DNA from: CAYZYO01 sp964482585
Lineage (GTDB): Bacteria; Bacillota; Syntrophomonadia; Syntrophomonadales; Syntrophomonadaceae
Direction of reading: 5' to 3'
Assembly (NCBI GenBank): GCA_964482585.1
Contig: CAYZYO010000076.1
Location: forward strand, 1-12,403
DNA: 12,403 bases
Each line of letters starts with the position of its first letter. Positions within the stretch are counted from its first letter, which is position 1. The notes under the pieces were generated by a model. The model was not told where the DNA came from. It saw nothing but the letters and a program-made list of their open reading frames with translations, and ran no database searches. The position numbers were made by a program, and so were the translations under genes. This document shows positions 5,876 to 12,403 of the stretch, piece after piece.

Positions 5876-8347
5876 TCAAGCATAATCAATATTTATACAG
5901 ATAACAGTCATATCGTCATTAGGTTTTCCATTACAAAGAATAAGTGCTTTATTAAGTATCATTTCAGCTACCAACTGGGGATCCTTTTCATCGATTGCCT
6001 CTAAAAACCCGGGTATCCAGTCACTATCATTAACTCCCCGAGAAATTTCTAATACGCCGTCACTTACTAATACCAGCATATCTTTAGCACAAAGCGCTCT
6101 TTTTTCACTAACTATGTCAATATTGTCCAGAATTCCAATTGGAAGGGAATTAGAGGTTATAACCCCTACCCTTTTCCCTCGCTTGATAAATGAAGGAGCA
6201 CTTCCAATTTTAATAAAATCTACTTCAGCAGTATAAAGGTCAATCATCACCATATCTATAGTAGCAAAGGTATCAGATGTCGATTTTAACATGAGAACAG
6301 AATTTATGGTGTTTAACGCCACCCGGCTCTGAAATCCACTATTAAGCAGGTTTTCTAAAAGCCTTACTGCTGCCTGGCTTTCCGAACATGCCTTTTCTCC
6401 TACCCCCATTCCATCACTTAATGCTATTAATTCCTTTCCTTCTTTTAAAGTGGAAATAGTAAAACTATCTCCACAAATCTGTTCCTTTCCTACCTGGGCA
6501 GCCCCACTTGCTACTCTATAAGTAAACACCTTGGTCAGGGTAAATTCACATTGTCCCTTTCCCTTGGAGCAGGGACACTTTTTATCACAAACCTCCAGGT
6601 TCTCCCCTACCAGTGAAGAAATAGCCGGTGCTATATTAATATCACAGTTGTTTCCACTTGGACATGAATCAGTTACGACATTAATATACAATTGTTCTCC
6701 ATTCGTTTTAACCGGAGTTATTTCTTTAATATTAAGGCCCATGCGTTTAATCCCGGCAATCAATTTATCCCGTACCGTAAAATCTATTGCTGCTTTTATA
6801 TTTATTTCATCAGCCAGCTCTTTTATTATCTTTCCAGCACCTTTTAACTGCTTGCCCACCAGGTCGCGTGATTCATCTAATTTCTCAAGCCAGTATTCAT
6901 TAATTCGCAGATTATCAAAAAGGTAATTTATAGTTGTTACCATCTCTCTTCCATAAATACAGTTCCTTTTAAAATCAGCTGGACATTCTTCAAAACTAAC
7001 CGCACCTGACGTTTCGGCAATGGTAAATATATCCATTATTTCCTGGGAAGTCTGGTAACAGTTCTGTCCCCAGCAAATATCATAACGGGAACAACTTTCA
7101 CAAAAACCATATGAAATTTCATTATATAAGTAATTTAAATATGCGGTTTCATGAGCTTTAGATCTTAACTTTGTTTCATCAGTAAAGGTACAACTCAATT
7201 CTTCAAAAACATCTGCCAGGTGTTTAATACGACTGCGGGCGGTTTCTCGGATGCGGGTATCTATGTTCTGCAAATCGGCTTCTTTTAAATTAGTTATTGG
7301 CCCCAGTGATTGCACTGGAACCTTGTCTATTAAATTCCCAGGGAGCAGACAAAATGCCAAACAGGCTATTCCCGTTTCCCAAATCCCCAGTATCGCCTCC
7401 TGAGTTTCTGAAATAAACATGGAAAATGCTAGGGTTCCCAGCATAAAACCTATTATTACTCCCAGTCGACTAAAATTTTTAAAGAGTCCCGCCAGAATTC
7501 CGGATAACGCGTACATCCCGAGGCTGGGAACAAAAATAGGGGATGATATCGAAGGAATAATGCCACACATTACTCCAACCATACAGCCACCCCCGCTCCC
7601 CCACAGGAATGCAGCTATTAATATCCCAAATCTGCACAGTATACTGCTAATGCTCAATCCTATAAAATGAATACCACTTAAGCCCATTACTATTCCTACA
7701 CCAAGGACTAAAAAGGCGGCGATATCTTCGAAGCAAAAATTAACCAGGTGCTTTCTTTGTTTTACCACATCATTGGCAACGATGAAAACTAAGGTAAGGA
7801 TTCCTGAAATTAAGGCTTCAAAAATAACCACCATTTCAGCATAAAAAGAAACTCCATTTATAACTACAACTAGACTTTTGGCTGCAAGTATTATAGAAAT
7901 CGTTAAAACAGGTAGTCTCCACCAAATTTTCTCCTCCGGTATATTAATATAGCTTATTATCCCGGTCAAAAAGCATAAAACTAATATATTAGTCCACAGT
8001 TGAACCCCGTTTAACACGGTTAAGAATCCTGCTGCTGCACAAAGCACCAAAAATATAGAACGGGTTTTATTCCGGTATCCAAATGCGGTTACATAAGCAA
8101 AAACAAATGGCAGTAATTCTCCTAAAACAAAAGCCCGGGACATTATCAGAACTCCCATTCCAAGTAAGAGAGTATCTAATGCAGTAATAGCTTTAATAAA
8201 ATCAATTAAGCTGCTATTGGAAAAACCCTCCCTGTTATAAAACCTTTTCTTTAGAGCATCACTTAACTCTCTTTTAATATTTCGCCTATTGCGAGCCTTA
8301 GGCTCTGCCACCCGTTGATAAGGATAAACTTCAAGTCTTTCTAACAA
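5876..8347 (-). CDS. spoIIE: stage II sporulation protein E (membrane PP2C phosphatase)
   Basis: Serine phosphatase that dephosphorylates SpoIIAA-P in the forespore, releasing sigma-F, and that localises to the polar septum with the division machinery. The 823 residues match the family. Residues 1-45 are basic and cytoplasmic, and about 52-340 form roughly ten membrane segments. About 355-600 is the regulatory region with cysteine clusters (C416, C419, C425, C430 and C562-C600). The C-terminal PP2C domain at about 605-823 keeps its metal-binding elements: GDSF (626-629), LSDGMGVG (643-650), SDGVLE (762-767) and DDMTV (811-815). The start is TTG at 8347, since an in-frame stop lies six codons upstream; the ribosome site is a G-rich GGTGGGGGG run rather than a clean AGGAGG. 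The promoter upstream has the hallmarks of Spo0A control. It is monocistronic or read toward tilS, with a hairpin in between. Confidence 0.97.
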   Translation of the reverse strand: MLERLEVYPYQRVAEPKARNRRNIKRELSDALKKRFYNREGFSNSSLIDFIKAITALDTLLLGMGVLIMSRAFVLGELLPFVFAYVTAFGYRNKTRSIFLVLCAAAGFLTVLNGVQLWTNILVLCFLTGIISYINIPEEKIWWRLPVLTISIILAAKSLVVVINGVSFYAEMVVIFEALISGILTLVFIVANDVVKQRKHLVNFCFEDIAAFLVLGVGIVMGLSGIHFIGLSISSILCRFGILIAAFLWGSGGGCMVGVMCGIIPSISSPIFVPSLGMYALSGILAGLFKNFSRLGVIIGFMLGTLAFSMFISETQEAILGIWETGIACLAFCLLPGNLIDKVPVQSLGPITNLKEADLQNIDTRIRETARSRIKHLADVFEELSCTFTDETKLRSKAHETAYLNYLYNEISYGFCESCSRYDICWGQNCYQTSQEIMDIFTIAETSGAVSFEECPADFKRNCIYGREMVTTINYLFDNLRINEYWLEKLDESRDLVGKQLKGAGKIIKELADEINIKAAIDFTVRDKLIAGIKRMGLNIKEITPVKTNGEQLYINVVTDSCPSGNNCDINIAPAISSLVGENLEVCDKKCPCSKGKGQCEFTLTKVFTYRVASGAAQVGKEQICGDSFTISTLKEGKELIALSDGMGVGEKACSESQAAVRLLENLLNSGFQSRVALNTINSVLMLKSTSDTFATIDMVMIDLYTAEVDFIKIGSAPSFIKRGKRVGVITSNSLPIGILDNIDIVSEKRALCAKDMLVLVSDGVLEISRGVNDSDWIPGFLEAIDEKDPQLVAEMILNKALILCNGKPNDDMTVICINIDYA

Positions 8348-8397
8348 TCGTATCCCCCCACCCTATCCAGTACTTGAAAAATACCAGTAAATATTAA

Positions 8398-8440
8398 ACA
8401 GCCTTGCAGCACCTTTTTAAAATCCGGTGTCCGGGGCTGT
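8398..8440 (-). promoter_or_regulatory. 5' leader stem of the spoIIE message
   Basis: Immediately after the predicted transcription start, ACAGCC (8435-8440) pairs with GGCTGT (8398-8403), and inside it CACC (8427-8430 on the minus strand) can pair with GGTG (8410-8413). The pairing would give the spoIIE message a structured 5' end. There is no U run, so termination is unlikely. Confidence 0.35.
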
Positions 8441-8446
8441 CCAATA

Positions 8447-8479
8447 ATTATAGCAGGATAGCCTGGTAAAATTTGTCAT
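8447..8479 (-). promoter_or_regulatory. spoIIE promoter with 21-bp spacer and Spo0A-box-like -35
   Basis: The -10 is a consensus TATAAT (8447-8452) with TG one base upstream. The -35 is ATGACA (8474-8479), 21 bp away. Over the -35 the sequence TGACAAA (8472-8478) matches the Spo0A box TGNCGAA at 6 of 7 positions. Another 6-of-7 match, TGTTGAA, lies upstream at 8555-8561. In Bacillus subtilis the spoIIE promoter is a sigma-A promoter with a 21-bp spacer activated by phosphorylated Spo0A. An 8-bp inverted repeat (8435-8442/8456-8463, one G-T pair) brackets the -10. Confidence 0.72.
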
Positions 8480-8560
8480 TAGGGGGATGCAGTTGAATTT
8501 TTATTAATACAAAATTCACTCATAAGAAAGGAGAATTCCTAAATTAAATAATTCTTCAAC

Positions 8561-8630
8561 AAGAACATAACACAAGGAGACAGCTGACTGGACCTTTGTA
8601 GGCCCCAGGAAACTGTCCCCTCGTGTTCTT
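8561..8630 (-). repeat. REP-like foldback element or terminator after the channel gene
   Basis: On the minus strand AAGAACA then CGAGGGGACAG (8613-8630) pairs with CTGTCTCCTTG and TGTTCTT (8561-8583), with a five-base bulge. Two positions that are A-C on the plus strand become G-U pairs, so the folded form is the minus-strand RNA. A second hairpin, CTGGGGCCT with AGGTCCAG, sits in the loop (8588-8608). It follows the channel gene stop by about 20 bases and could act as its terminator, although the U run after it is interrupted. GGGGACAG/CTGTCCCC arms resemble the dispersed palindromes of REP/RAYT type seen in Firmicutes. Confidence 0.5.
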
Positions 8631-8651
8631 TCTATTTAAAAAATCCACATA

Positions 8652-9488
8652 TTATTTTTTAAGGTAGCAGAACCAGTAAATGCCACCGGTAAACAATGCT
8701 CCACCAACGATATTTCCTAGAGTAACCGGGATCAGGTTATTCATAATAAATGTTCCATAGGTGAAAAACGATGTTACGGCTTCAGGTGCCATAGCAAAAT
8801 TCTGGGCTACTGCAGCAGGCGCTGAATTAGCTACCGTAATCCCCATAGGAATAAAAAACATGTTGGCAACACTATGTTCAAAGCCGCTGGATACGAAAGC
8901 CATGATGGGGAAGAATATACCGAATATTTTTCCGATAACATCTTTACTGGCAAAAGCTAGCCATACAGCCAAGCAGACCAACCAGTTACAGCATATACCC
9001 CGGCAGAATGCAGCCCCCCAGGAAAGACTCATTTTGCCTTTCGCTATAGCAACCGCATTGGCACCCATGGCAGTCAAAGCAGTTGCATCCCCCCAATAAC
9101 TACCATAATAAATAATATAAACAAGTGCAACAGAACCTATAAAGTTTGCTATGAATACTACTACCCAGTTATATAGCAAACCACCCCAACTGGCCTGTCC
9201 ATTACATGCTGAAATAAAGCAAGCCATATTGTTGCCGGTAAAAAGCTCTGCCCCGGCAATAACAACTAACATCAGGCCTACGGAGAAGACTGCACCAAAC
9301 AGGAATATGTTTCCGGAGGACCCTGCATCAGTCGCCGCTCCAATCTTTGTTGCCAGATTAGCTCCAAATCCAATGTAGGCCCCTGCTAAAAGACCTAAAA
9401 CAACCATTTTGGCAAATGGCAATTCAGCTTTTGCTTTGCCGCCATTAGCAGCAGCTGCAGCAATTTCTGCTGGAGTCAGAAAATTCAT
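8652..9488 (-). CDS. formate/nitrite transporter (FNT) family channel
   Basis: Pentameric membrane channel for small monovalent anions (formate, nitrite or hydrosulfide). The 278 residues are typical and contain six hydrophobic segments, at about 27-48, 61-82, 105-128, 158-180, 187-222 and 246-276. Signatures are AGAYIGFG (35-42), ELFTGNNMACF (81-91), the strongly conserved CNWLVCLAVWLAF (167-179) and SGFEHSVANMFFIPMGI (201-217) with the central gating His at H205. The LFTGNN wording resembles FdhC/FocA-type members, so formate is the best guess, but substrate cannot be read from sequence with certainty. The start is ATG at 9488; the best ribosome site (GGGAG) is 13 bases away, longer than usual, and a stop in frame rules out an upstream start. 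It is divergent from a beta-carbonic anhydrase and interrupts the ppx-spoIIE neighbourhood. Confidence 0.93.
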   Translation of the reverse strand: MNFLTPAEIAAAAANGGKAKAELPFAKMVVLGLLAGAYIGFGANLATKIGAATDAGSSGNIFLFGAVFSVGLMLVVIAGAELFTGNNMACFISACNGQASWGGLLYNWVVVFIANFIGSVALVYIIYYGSYWGDATALTAMGANAVAIAKGKMSLSWGAAFCRGICCNWLVCLAVWLAFASKDVIGKIFGIFFPIMAFVSSGFEHSVANMFFIPMGITVANSAPAAVAQNFAMAPEAVTSFFTYGTFIMNNLIPVTLGNIVGGALFTGGIYWFCYLKK

Positions 9489-9892
9489 GTTCTAATTCAC
9501 TCTCCCTCAATAATTATTAGGTTTATATGTTGTATTTTGCTTCAAAACCCCCCTATTCTAACCCTCCTTTCCCATCTATTACGGATACTGCCAACCTTAA
9601 ACAGCTCCTATTTCAATCTGGGCACACCCCTATCCATACGTTATGCCTAGATTAGTTTCCTTTTTTTTATTAAGCATTTAGCAGGTTTTAGCCAAGCATA
9701 TTTATCATTTCTACAATAAATGGTAAAATAAAATATGTAAACAAGTTATTCAACAGAATATTACACTTAGTGCCAAATGTTCTCTCCAAAAAGTTTATTT
9801 CTACATTAAGCAGTAAATACCTGCGAACGCGAATTGTTTATGCTTAATATTAATTGCTTCTATAACATATTATTATAATGGAGGTGGGTTTT
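9489..9892. other. divergent intergenic region between channel and carbonic anhydrase
   Basis: About 400 bases that must hold the promoters of both divergent genes. Minus-strand candidates for the channel include TTGAAT-17-TATTTT near 9730-9760 and TTGGCT-17-TAATAA near 9670-9700. Plus-strand candidates for the anhydrase include TATAAC at 9861-9866 without a good -35. A 10-bp palindrome TTAATATTAA lies at 9844-9853. A ribosome-site-like AAGGAGGG on the minus strand near 9563-9570 is followed by no usable start codon. None of these is strong enough to call as a promoter. Confidence 0.4.
9880..9884 (+). promoter_or_regulatory. ribosome binding site fixing the carbonic anhydrase start
   Basis: GGAGG lies eight bases before the ATG at 9893 and begins inside the upstream ATG at 9878. 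The upstream ATG has no ribosome site of its own, so translation should begin at 9893. Confidence 0.85.
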
Positions 9893-10594
9893 ATGCCCCA
9901 AATTTCAGATAAGCCTATTAGATCAGATATTATCAAAAATCTCGAAGATAGTATACGGGGTTTTGAAACTAATTTTCCCCTGGAAGGTTTTCGCAAGAAT
10001 AATTTTAGACAATTTCCAGGTATTACCCTGCTTACCTGTTCTGATGCGCGTATGCCGGTTAATATTTACGGGGAGATTTTTAACCGGATATTTTCCATTG
10101 AAAACATTGGTAATCAGGTCAAAACCAATGAGGGCTCAATTCTATACGGCTTACTCCACTTACACACCCCCATAATGATTATAGCCGGCCATACTGACTG
10201 TGGTGCTATAAAGGCTGCCAAATCAAATTTTATCGATGAACCCCTGGCAATCAGACATGAAGTATCTATAGTAAAGAATTCCCTGGAAGATGCCCAGCGT
10301 AAGACAGGGATTCAGCTTGACGGCGATAGTCAATTACGTATTACCCAGTTAGCAGAATTGAATGTCGATATGCAGATTCAGTATTTGTTGTCCAATTATG
10401 CAGTTGCTGATCTGGTTAATAATCATAAACTTCTGATCTTCGGGCTTATGGTAGATCTTCATAATGTCCATGAAGAAGGGCATGGTATAACCTATACTAT
10501 TAATATCAACGGTGACAATAGTCTCGATAAGATTAAGAACTATCCTGATCTGGGGATATTTTCCGAGCGGGCAAAAAGGGTTACTCCGGTTTAA
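9893..10594 (+). CDS. beta-class carbonic anhydrase
   Basis: Zinc enzyme interconverting CO2 and bicarbonate in the cytosol. Numbered from the ATG at 9893 (233 residues), the zinc ligands are C49 in CSDAR, H100 and C103 in GHTDCGAIKAA, with the conserved Asp-Arg pair D51/R53. GSILYGLLHL (81-90) matches the helix before the second ligand. The start is chosen by GGAGG eight bases upstream; an ATG five codons earlier lacks one. Odd points: the usual RNAGN-like active-site strand reads ENIGN (70-74), and the C-terminal part contains GLMVDLHNVHEEGHGITY, His-rich compared with the common GWxYD-type strand. It is divergent from the FNT channel, suggesting coupled handling of formate or bicarbonate, which is inference. 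It is the only plus-strand gene here and ends at a shared bidirectional terminator. Confidence 0.9.
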   Translation: MPQISDKPIRSDIIKNLEDSIRGFETNFPLEGFRKNNFRQFPGITLLTCSDARMPVNIYGEIFNRIFSIENIGNQVKTNEGSILYGLLHLHTPIMIIAGHTDCGAIKAAKSNFIDEPLAIRHEVSIVKNSLEDAQRKTGIQLDGDSQLRITQLAELNVDMQIQYLLSNYAVADLVNNHKLLIFGLMVDLHNVHEEGHGITYTININGDNSLDKIKNYPDLGIFSERAKRVTPV

Positions 10595-10675
10595 TATCTA
10601 TATATAAATAAGCAAATGATCACCTGGCTGTCCAATGCAGCTGAAACAACCTTAATTTAGCCTTATTGACCATTA

Positions 10676-10705
10676 AAAGAAATCCGGAAGTCTCCGGATT
10701 TCTTT
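10676..10705. terminator. bidirectional intrinsic terminator between carbonic anhydrase and ppx
   Basis: A perfect 13-bp stem (10676-10688 with 10693-10705) with a four-base loop and TCCGGA core. U-rich tracts flank it on both strands, so it can stop the plus-strand carbonic anhydrase transcript and the minus-strand ppx transcript, which converge here. Confidence 0.92.
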
Positions 10706-10729
10706 ATTTCAGCAATTAATGATTCTCTT

Positions 10730-11602
10730 TTATTGGTTTAAATCCTGCATCTTCCATATTATGCCTTCCAGGAGATCGCTCTCACTTACAGTTATTTCAT
10801 TTTTGCCCAGGGATTCCATTACCAGCAATACTATTAGTGTACCTTTAGGGATTATATCCGCTCTTTCTGGCTGCAGTCCAGGAAGCCTTTTTCGCAGGTG
10901 CAAAGGCATTAATTCCAACATATTATAAATATCAGCGACTTCTCTACGGGTTAACACCTGCCCATGTACCAGATCAGGCAGGTATACCTCTAACGATAAT
11001 TTCATTGCTACCAGAGTGGTAGCTGTACCCCCAACAAAAACCAAAGGGTTGCTGTTGAAATCTTCTTTTTTTCTGGATAGCGGTGACATCATTTTCGCTA
11101 TTTCGATTGTTGACATATCCACGGCCTTTACTGCTCCAATTGGCAGGGACAGCATAAAATTGTCTCCATTGTCCTTGATAAACTCGGTACTTCCTCCACC
11201 CAAATCTACTACCAGAGGTACATCCTCAATCTCCAGCCCTCTTTTTACCCCGGTATAGCTTAATCTTGCTTCATCTTTTTCGGTAATCACCTCTACCTGA
11301 CACCTGCACTCCTGTTCAGCCAGGGTAATAAATTCCTCCCGGTTAACTGCCTGGCGAACAACATCGGTAGCCACAACTCTATAAGAACTCACCCCAAACT
11401 CTCCCATTCTATAGCGAAAATTATACAGGGCTCTACAGGTCTTAGCCATGGCCATTCCTCCAATATGTCCATTACTGCTCATTTTTTGGCCTAGTCGAGT
11501 AGTCTCTATTTCCCGGTGAACAGGTGTGAGTTTATTATTATTAATATCTGCTATTAATAATCGACATGAATAGGTACCAATATCTACAGCAGCATATCTC
11601 AT
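10730..11602 (-). CDS. Ppx/GppA family phosphatase (short form)
   Basis: Member of the ASKHA exopolyphosphatase / pppGpp phosphohydrolase family, hydrolysing terminal phosphates of polyphosphate or of pppGpp. The 290 residues cover the two-lobed catalytic core without the C-terminal HD-like extension of the E. coli enzymes. Visible motifs are phosphate-1 DIGTYSCRLL (7-16, Tyr where Asn is common), ATDVVRQAVN (78-87), the catalytic-Glu segment KDEARL with E111, phosphate-2 DLGGGSTEF (133-141), SLPIGAVK (152-159), GGTATTLVA (191-199) and ERADIIPKGT (247-256). The start is ATG at 11602 with AAGGAG six to seven bases upstream. Its position between the S1 gene and spoIIE is common in Clostridia. 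An intrinsic terminator sits just ahead of its ribosome site, so its expression may depend on read-through. Whether polyphosphate or pppGpp is the main substrate cannot be decided. Confidence 0.9.
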   Translation of the reverse strand: MRYAAVDIGTYSCRLLIADINNNKLTPVHREIETTRLGQKMSSNGHIGGMAMAKTCRALYNFRYRMGEFGVSSYRVVATDVVRQAVNREEFITLAEQECRCQVEVITEKDEARLSYTGVKRGLEIEDVPLVVDLGGGSTEFIKDNGDNFMLSLPIGAVKAVDMSTIEIAKMMSPLSRKKEDFNSNPLVFVGGTATTLVAMKLSLEVYLPDLVHGQVLTRREVADIYNMLELMPLHLRKRLPGLQPERADIIPKGTLIVLLVMESLGKNEITVSESDLLEGIIWKMQDLNQ

Positions 11603-11620
11603 ATATATCTCCTTTCAAAC

Positions 11621-11647
11621 AAAAAAGCACTCCAAATTTGAAGTGCT
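11621..11647 (-). terminator. intrinsic terminator between the S1 gene and ppx
   Basis: On the minus strand AGCACTTCA (11639-11647) pairs with TGGAGTGCT (11626-11634), 9 bp with one G-U pair and a four-base loop, followed by a run of U. It lies 18 bases after the S1 gene stop and only a few bases before the ppx ribosome site, leaving no room for a ppx promoter after it. Confidence 0.85.
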
Positions 11648-11665
11648 CTTTACTTTACCAGCTCT

Positions 11666-12166
11666 TTACAGACTTTGTTTGTTATATTTATTACGCCTTC
11701 TAGGTTCAATTTTATTTTTAAGCGGCTGCATTCTTTCGTCACTTTCTTTTAAAAATTTGGCTATTTTATCATCAAGGCTTATTTGTTCTGAACTACCTCT
11801 TTTACCCCCATTTTTTACTGCTTTTTTGTCATAAGTATTCCGGTTATTTTTGCCATATGAACCACGATAATTGCTCTCTCTATGATTATACTCAGCCGAA
11901 ACATTCTTCTCATTTGCAGAAGGTACTGCTTGTTTTATGGATAAACCAACCTTTTTGCCAGCAACATTAAGCACTTTAACTTTGACACTGTCACCCTCTT
12001 TAATAAAATCCTTTACATCCTTTACATAAGTATCAGCTATTTCAGAGATGTGAACAAGGCCAACCACTCCACCCGGCAGTTCAATAAATGCTCCAAATCT
12101 GGTAATACCCTGCACCTTACCCTCTACCAGGTTCCCCGGTATAATATTTGTTTGTTCAATAGGCAT
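11666..12166 (-). CDS. S1-domain RNA-binding protein, YabR-like
   Basis: Cytosolic RNA-binding protein of the general-stress GSP13/YabR type; the precise role is not established. The S1 OB-fold occupies about residues 10-81 of 166 (from GNLVEGKVQGITRFGAFIEL through GLVHISEIA to VGLSIKQA). The following 50-odd residues are hydrophilic, rich in Asn, Tyr, Lys and Arg. The C-terminal DDKIAKFLKESDERMQPLK motif (about 131-149) is shared with YabR-like proteins, and the tail is basic. The start is taken as ATG at 12166 because MPIEQTNIIPGN matches the family N-terminus. The AGGAGG (12179-12184) is 12 bases away, longer than usual, and it lies inside the longer frame opening at TTG 12187. An in-frame ATT six bases after the AGGAGG is an unlikely alternative. 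It follows divIC as in Bacillus and has its own promoter and terminator. Confidence 0.9.
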   Translation of the reverse strand: MPIEQTNIIPGNLVEGKVQGITRFGAFIELPGGVVGLVHISEIADTYVKDVKDFIKEGDSVKVKVLNVAGKKVGLSIKQAVPSANEKNVSAEYNHRESNYRGSYGKNNRNTYDKKAVKNGGKRGSSEQISLDDKIAKFLKESDERMQPLKNKIEPRRRNKYNKQSL

Positions 12167-12201
12167 ATAAATTAAGATCCTCCTCAATATCTACTAGATT
12201 C

Positions 12202-12230
12202 ATTGTATATAATGCCGGTGATGTAGTCAA
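12202..12230 (-). promoter_or_regulatory. sigma-A type promoter of the S1-domain gene
   Basis: Minus-strand -35 TTGACT (12225-12230), 17-bp spacer and -10 TACAAT (12202-12207). Predicted start is near 12195, just upstream of the AGGAGG ribosome site. Confidence 0.8.
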
Positions 12231-12268
12231 TAAAAACTTAATTTAACTTACATTTTCTTGCATGGGTG

Positions 12269-12403
12269 TCAATTATTCGTAAAAGGTATAAGGTGTTTTT
12301 CTCCATCTTTCACCATACCCAACTGTTCCCTCGCTATTTGCTCTATAGCCGGGTCTTTGACAGTTGAATAGAAGAAAAAGCATTGGGAAGCCTGAAAAAG
12401 GCT
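12269..12403 (-). CDS. divIC: DivIC/FtsB-family cell division protein, C-terminal end only
   Basis: Only the last 44 residues are in the window. The segment DPAIEQIAREQLGMVKDGE (residues 17-35 of the fragment) is the conserved C-terminal motif of the septum proteins DivIC/FtsB, which bind FtsL and DivIB/FtsQ at the divisome. The gene order, upstream of a YabR-like S1 gene, supports DivIC. The stop is TGA at 12269-12271, with 38 bases to the S1 gene promoter and no obvious terminator. The 16 residues before the motif (SLFQASQCFFFYSTVK) are not coiled-coil-like, as this region normally is, so a frameshift or sequence divergence near 12360-12403 is possible. The rest of the gene is outside the window. 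Confidence 0.78.
   Translation of the reverse strand, partial: SLFQASQCFFFYSTVKDPAIEQIAREQLGMVKDGEKHLIPFTNN

Noticed and set aside
9834..9879. Promoter for the carbonic anhydrase
   Set aside because: TATAAT at 9874-9879 is too close to the start codon, and TATAAC at 9861 pairs only with a poor -35 at 21 bp, so it is not called as a feature.

Overview
The window looks like a chromosomal segment of an endospore-forming, probably anaerobic, low-to-moderate-GC Firmicute of the Clostridia. The evidence is a full-length spoIIE, purine-rich Shine-Dalgarno sites, frequent TTG starts, and the conserved Firmicutes order divIC - S1 gene - (ppx) - spoIIE - tilS - ftsH - folP. A Syntrophomonas-like lineage would fit the protein sequences, but I cannot confirm the genus without a search.

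Layout. Almost everything is on the minus strand, so it is transcribed from high to low coordinates. It runs from the C-terminal end of a DivIC/FtsB-type division protein (12269-12403), through a YabR-like S1-domain RNA-binding protein (11666-12166) and a short Ppx/GppA phosphatase (10730-11602). Next comes a two-gene module: a plus-strand beta-carbonic anhydrase (9893-10594) divergent from a formate/nitrite-family channel (8652-9488). The cluster then resumes with spoIIE (5876-8347), tilS (4171-5538), ftsH (2153-4006), ndk (1624-2073) and folP (1-1164, cut by the window edge).

How the genes relate. FtsH, SpoIIE and DivIC are linked in Bacillus subtilis biology: SpoIIE acts at the asymmetric septum to activate sigma-F and is a known FtsH substrate. 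TilS, the S1 protein, Ndk and FolP are housekeeping functions (tRNA modification, RNA binding, NTP supply, folate). The channel and carbonic anhydrase form a separate C1/anion module that breaks the usual cluster. It would suit an organism exchanging formate and CO2/bicarbonate, but substrate and coupling are inferred.

Regulation and non-coding content. Convincing sigma-A promoters precede ftsH (17-bp spacer, extended -10) and the S1 gene (17-bp spacer). spoIIE has a promoter with a 21-bp spacer and a Spo0A-box-like sequence over its -35, the arrangement known for Spo0A-activated promoters. Clear intrinsic terminators follow ndk, the S1 gene and, shared bidirectionally, the carbonic anhydrase/ppx pair. 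The least explained part is the 337-bp spoIIE-tilS gap. It holds an 11-bp-phased tandem repeat, a perfect 9-bp GC-rich hairpin, nested inverted repeats around a foldable core whose G-U pairs favour minus-strand RNA, and a long AT-rich hairpin. A second foldback element lies between the channel gene and spoIIE. I found no CRISPR array, tRNA, rRNA, transposase or recognisable riboswitch.
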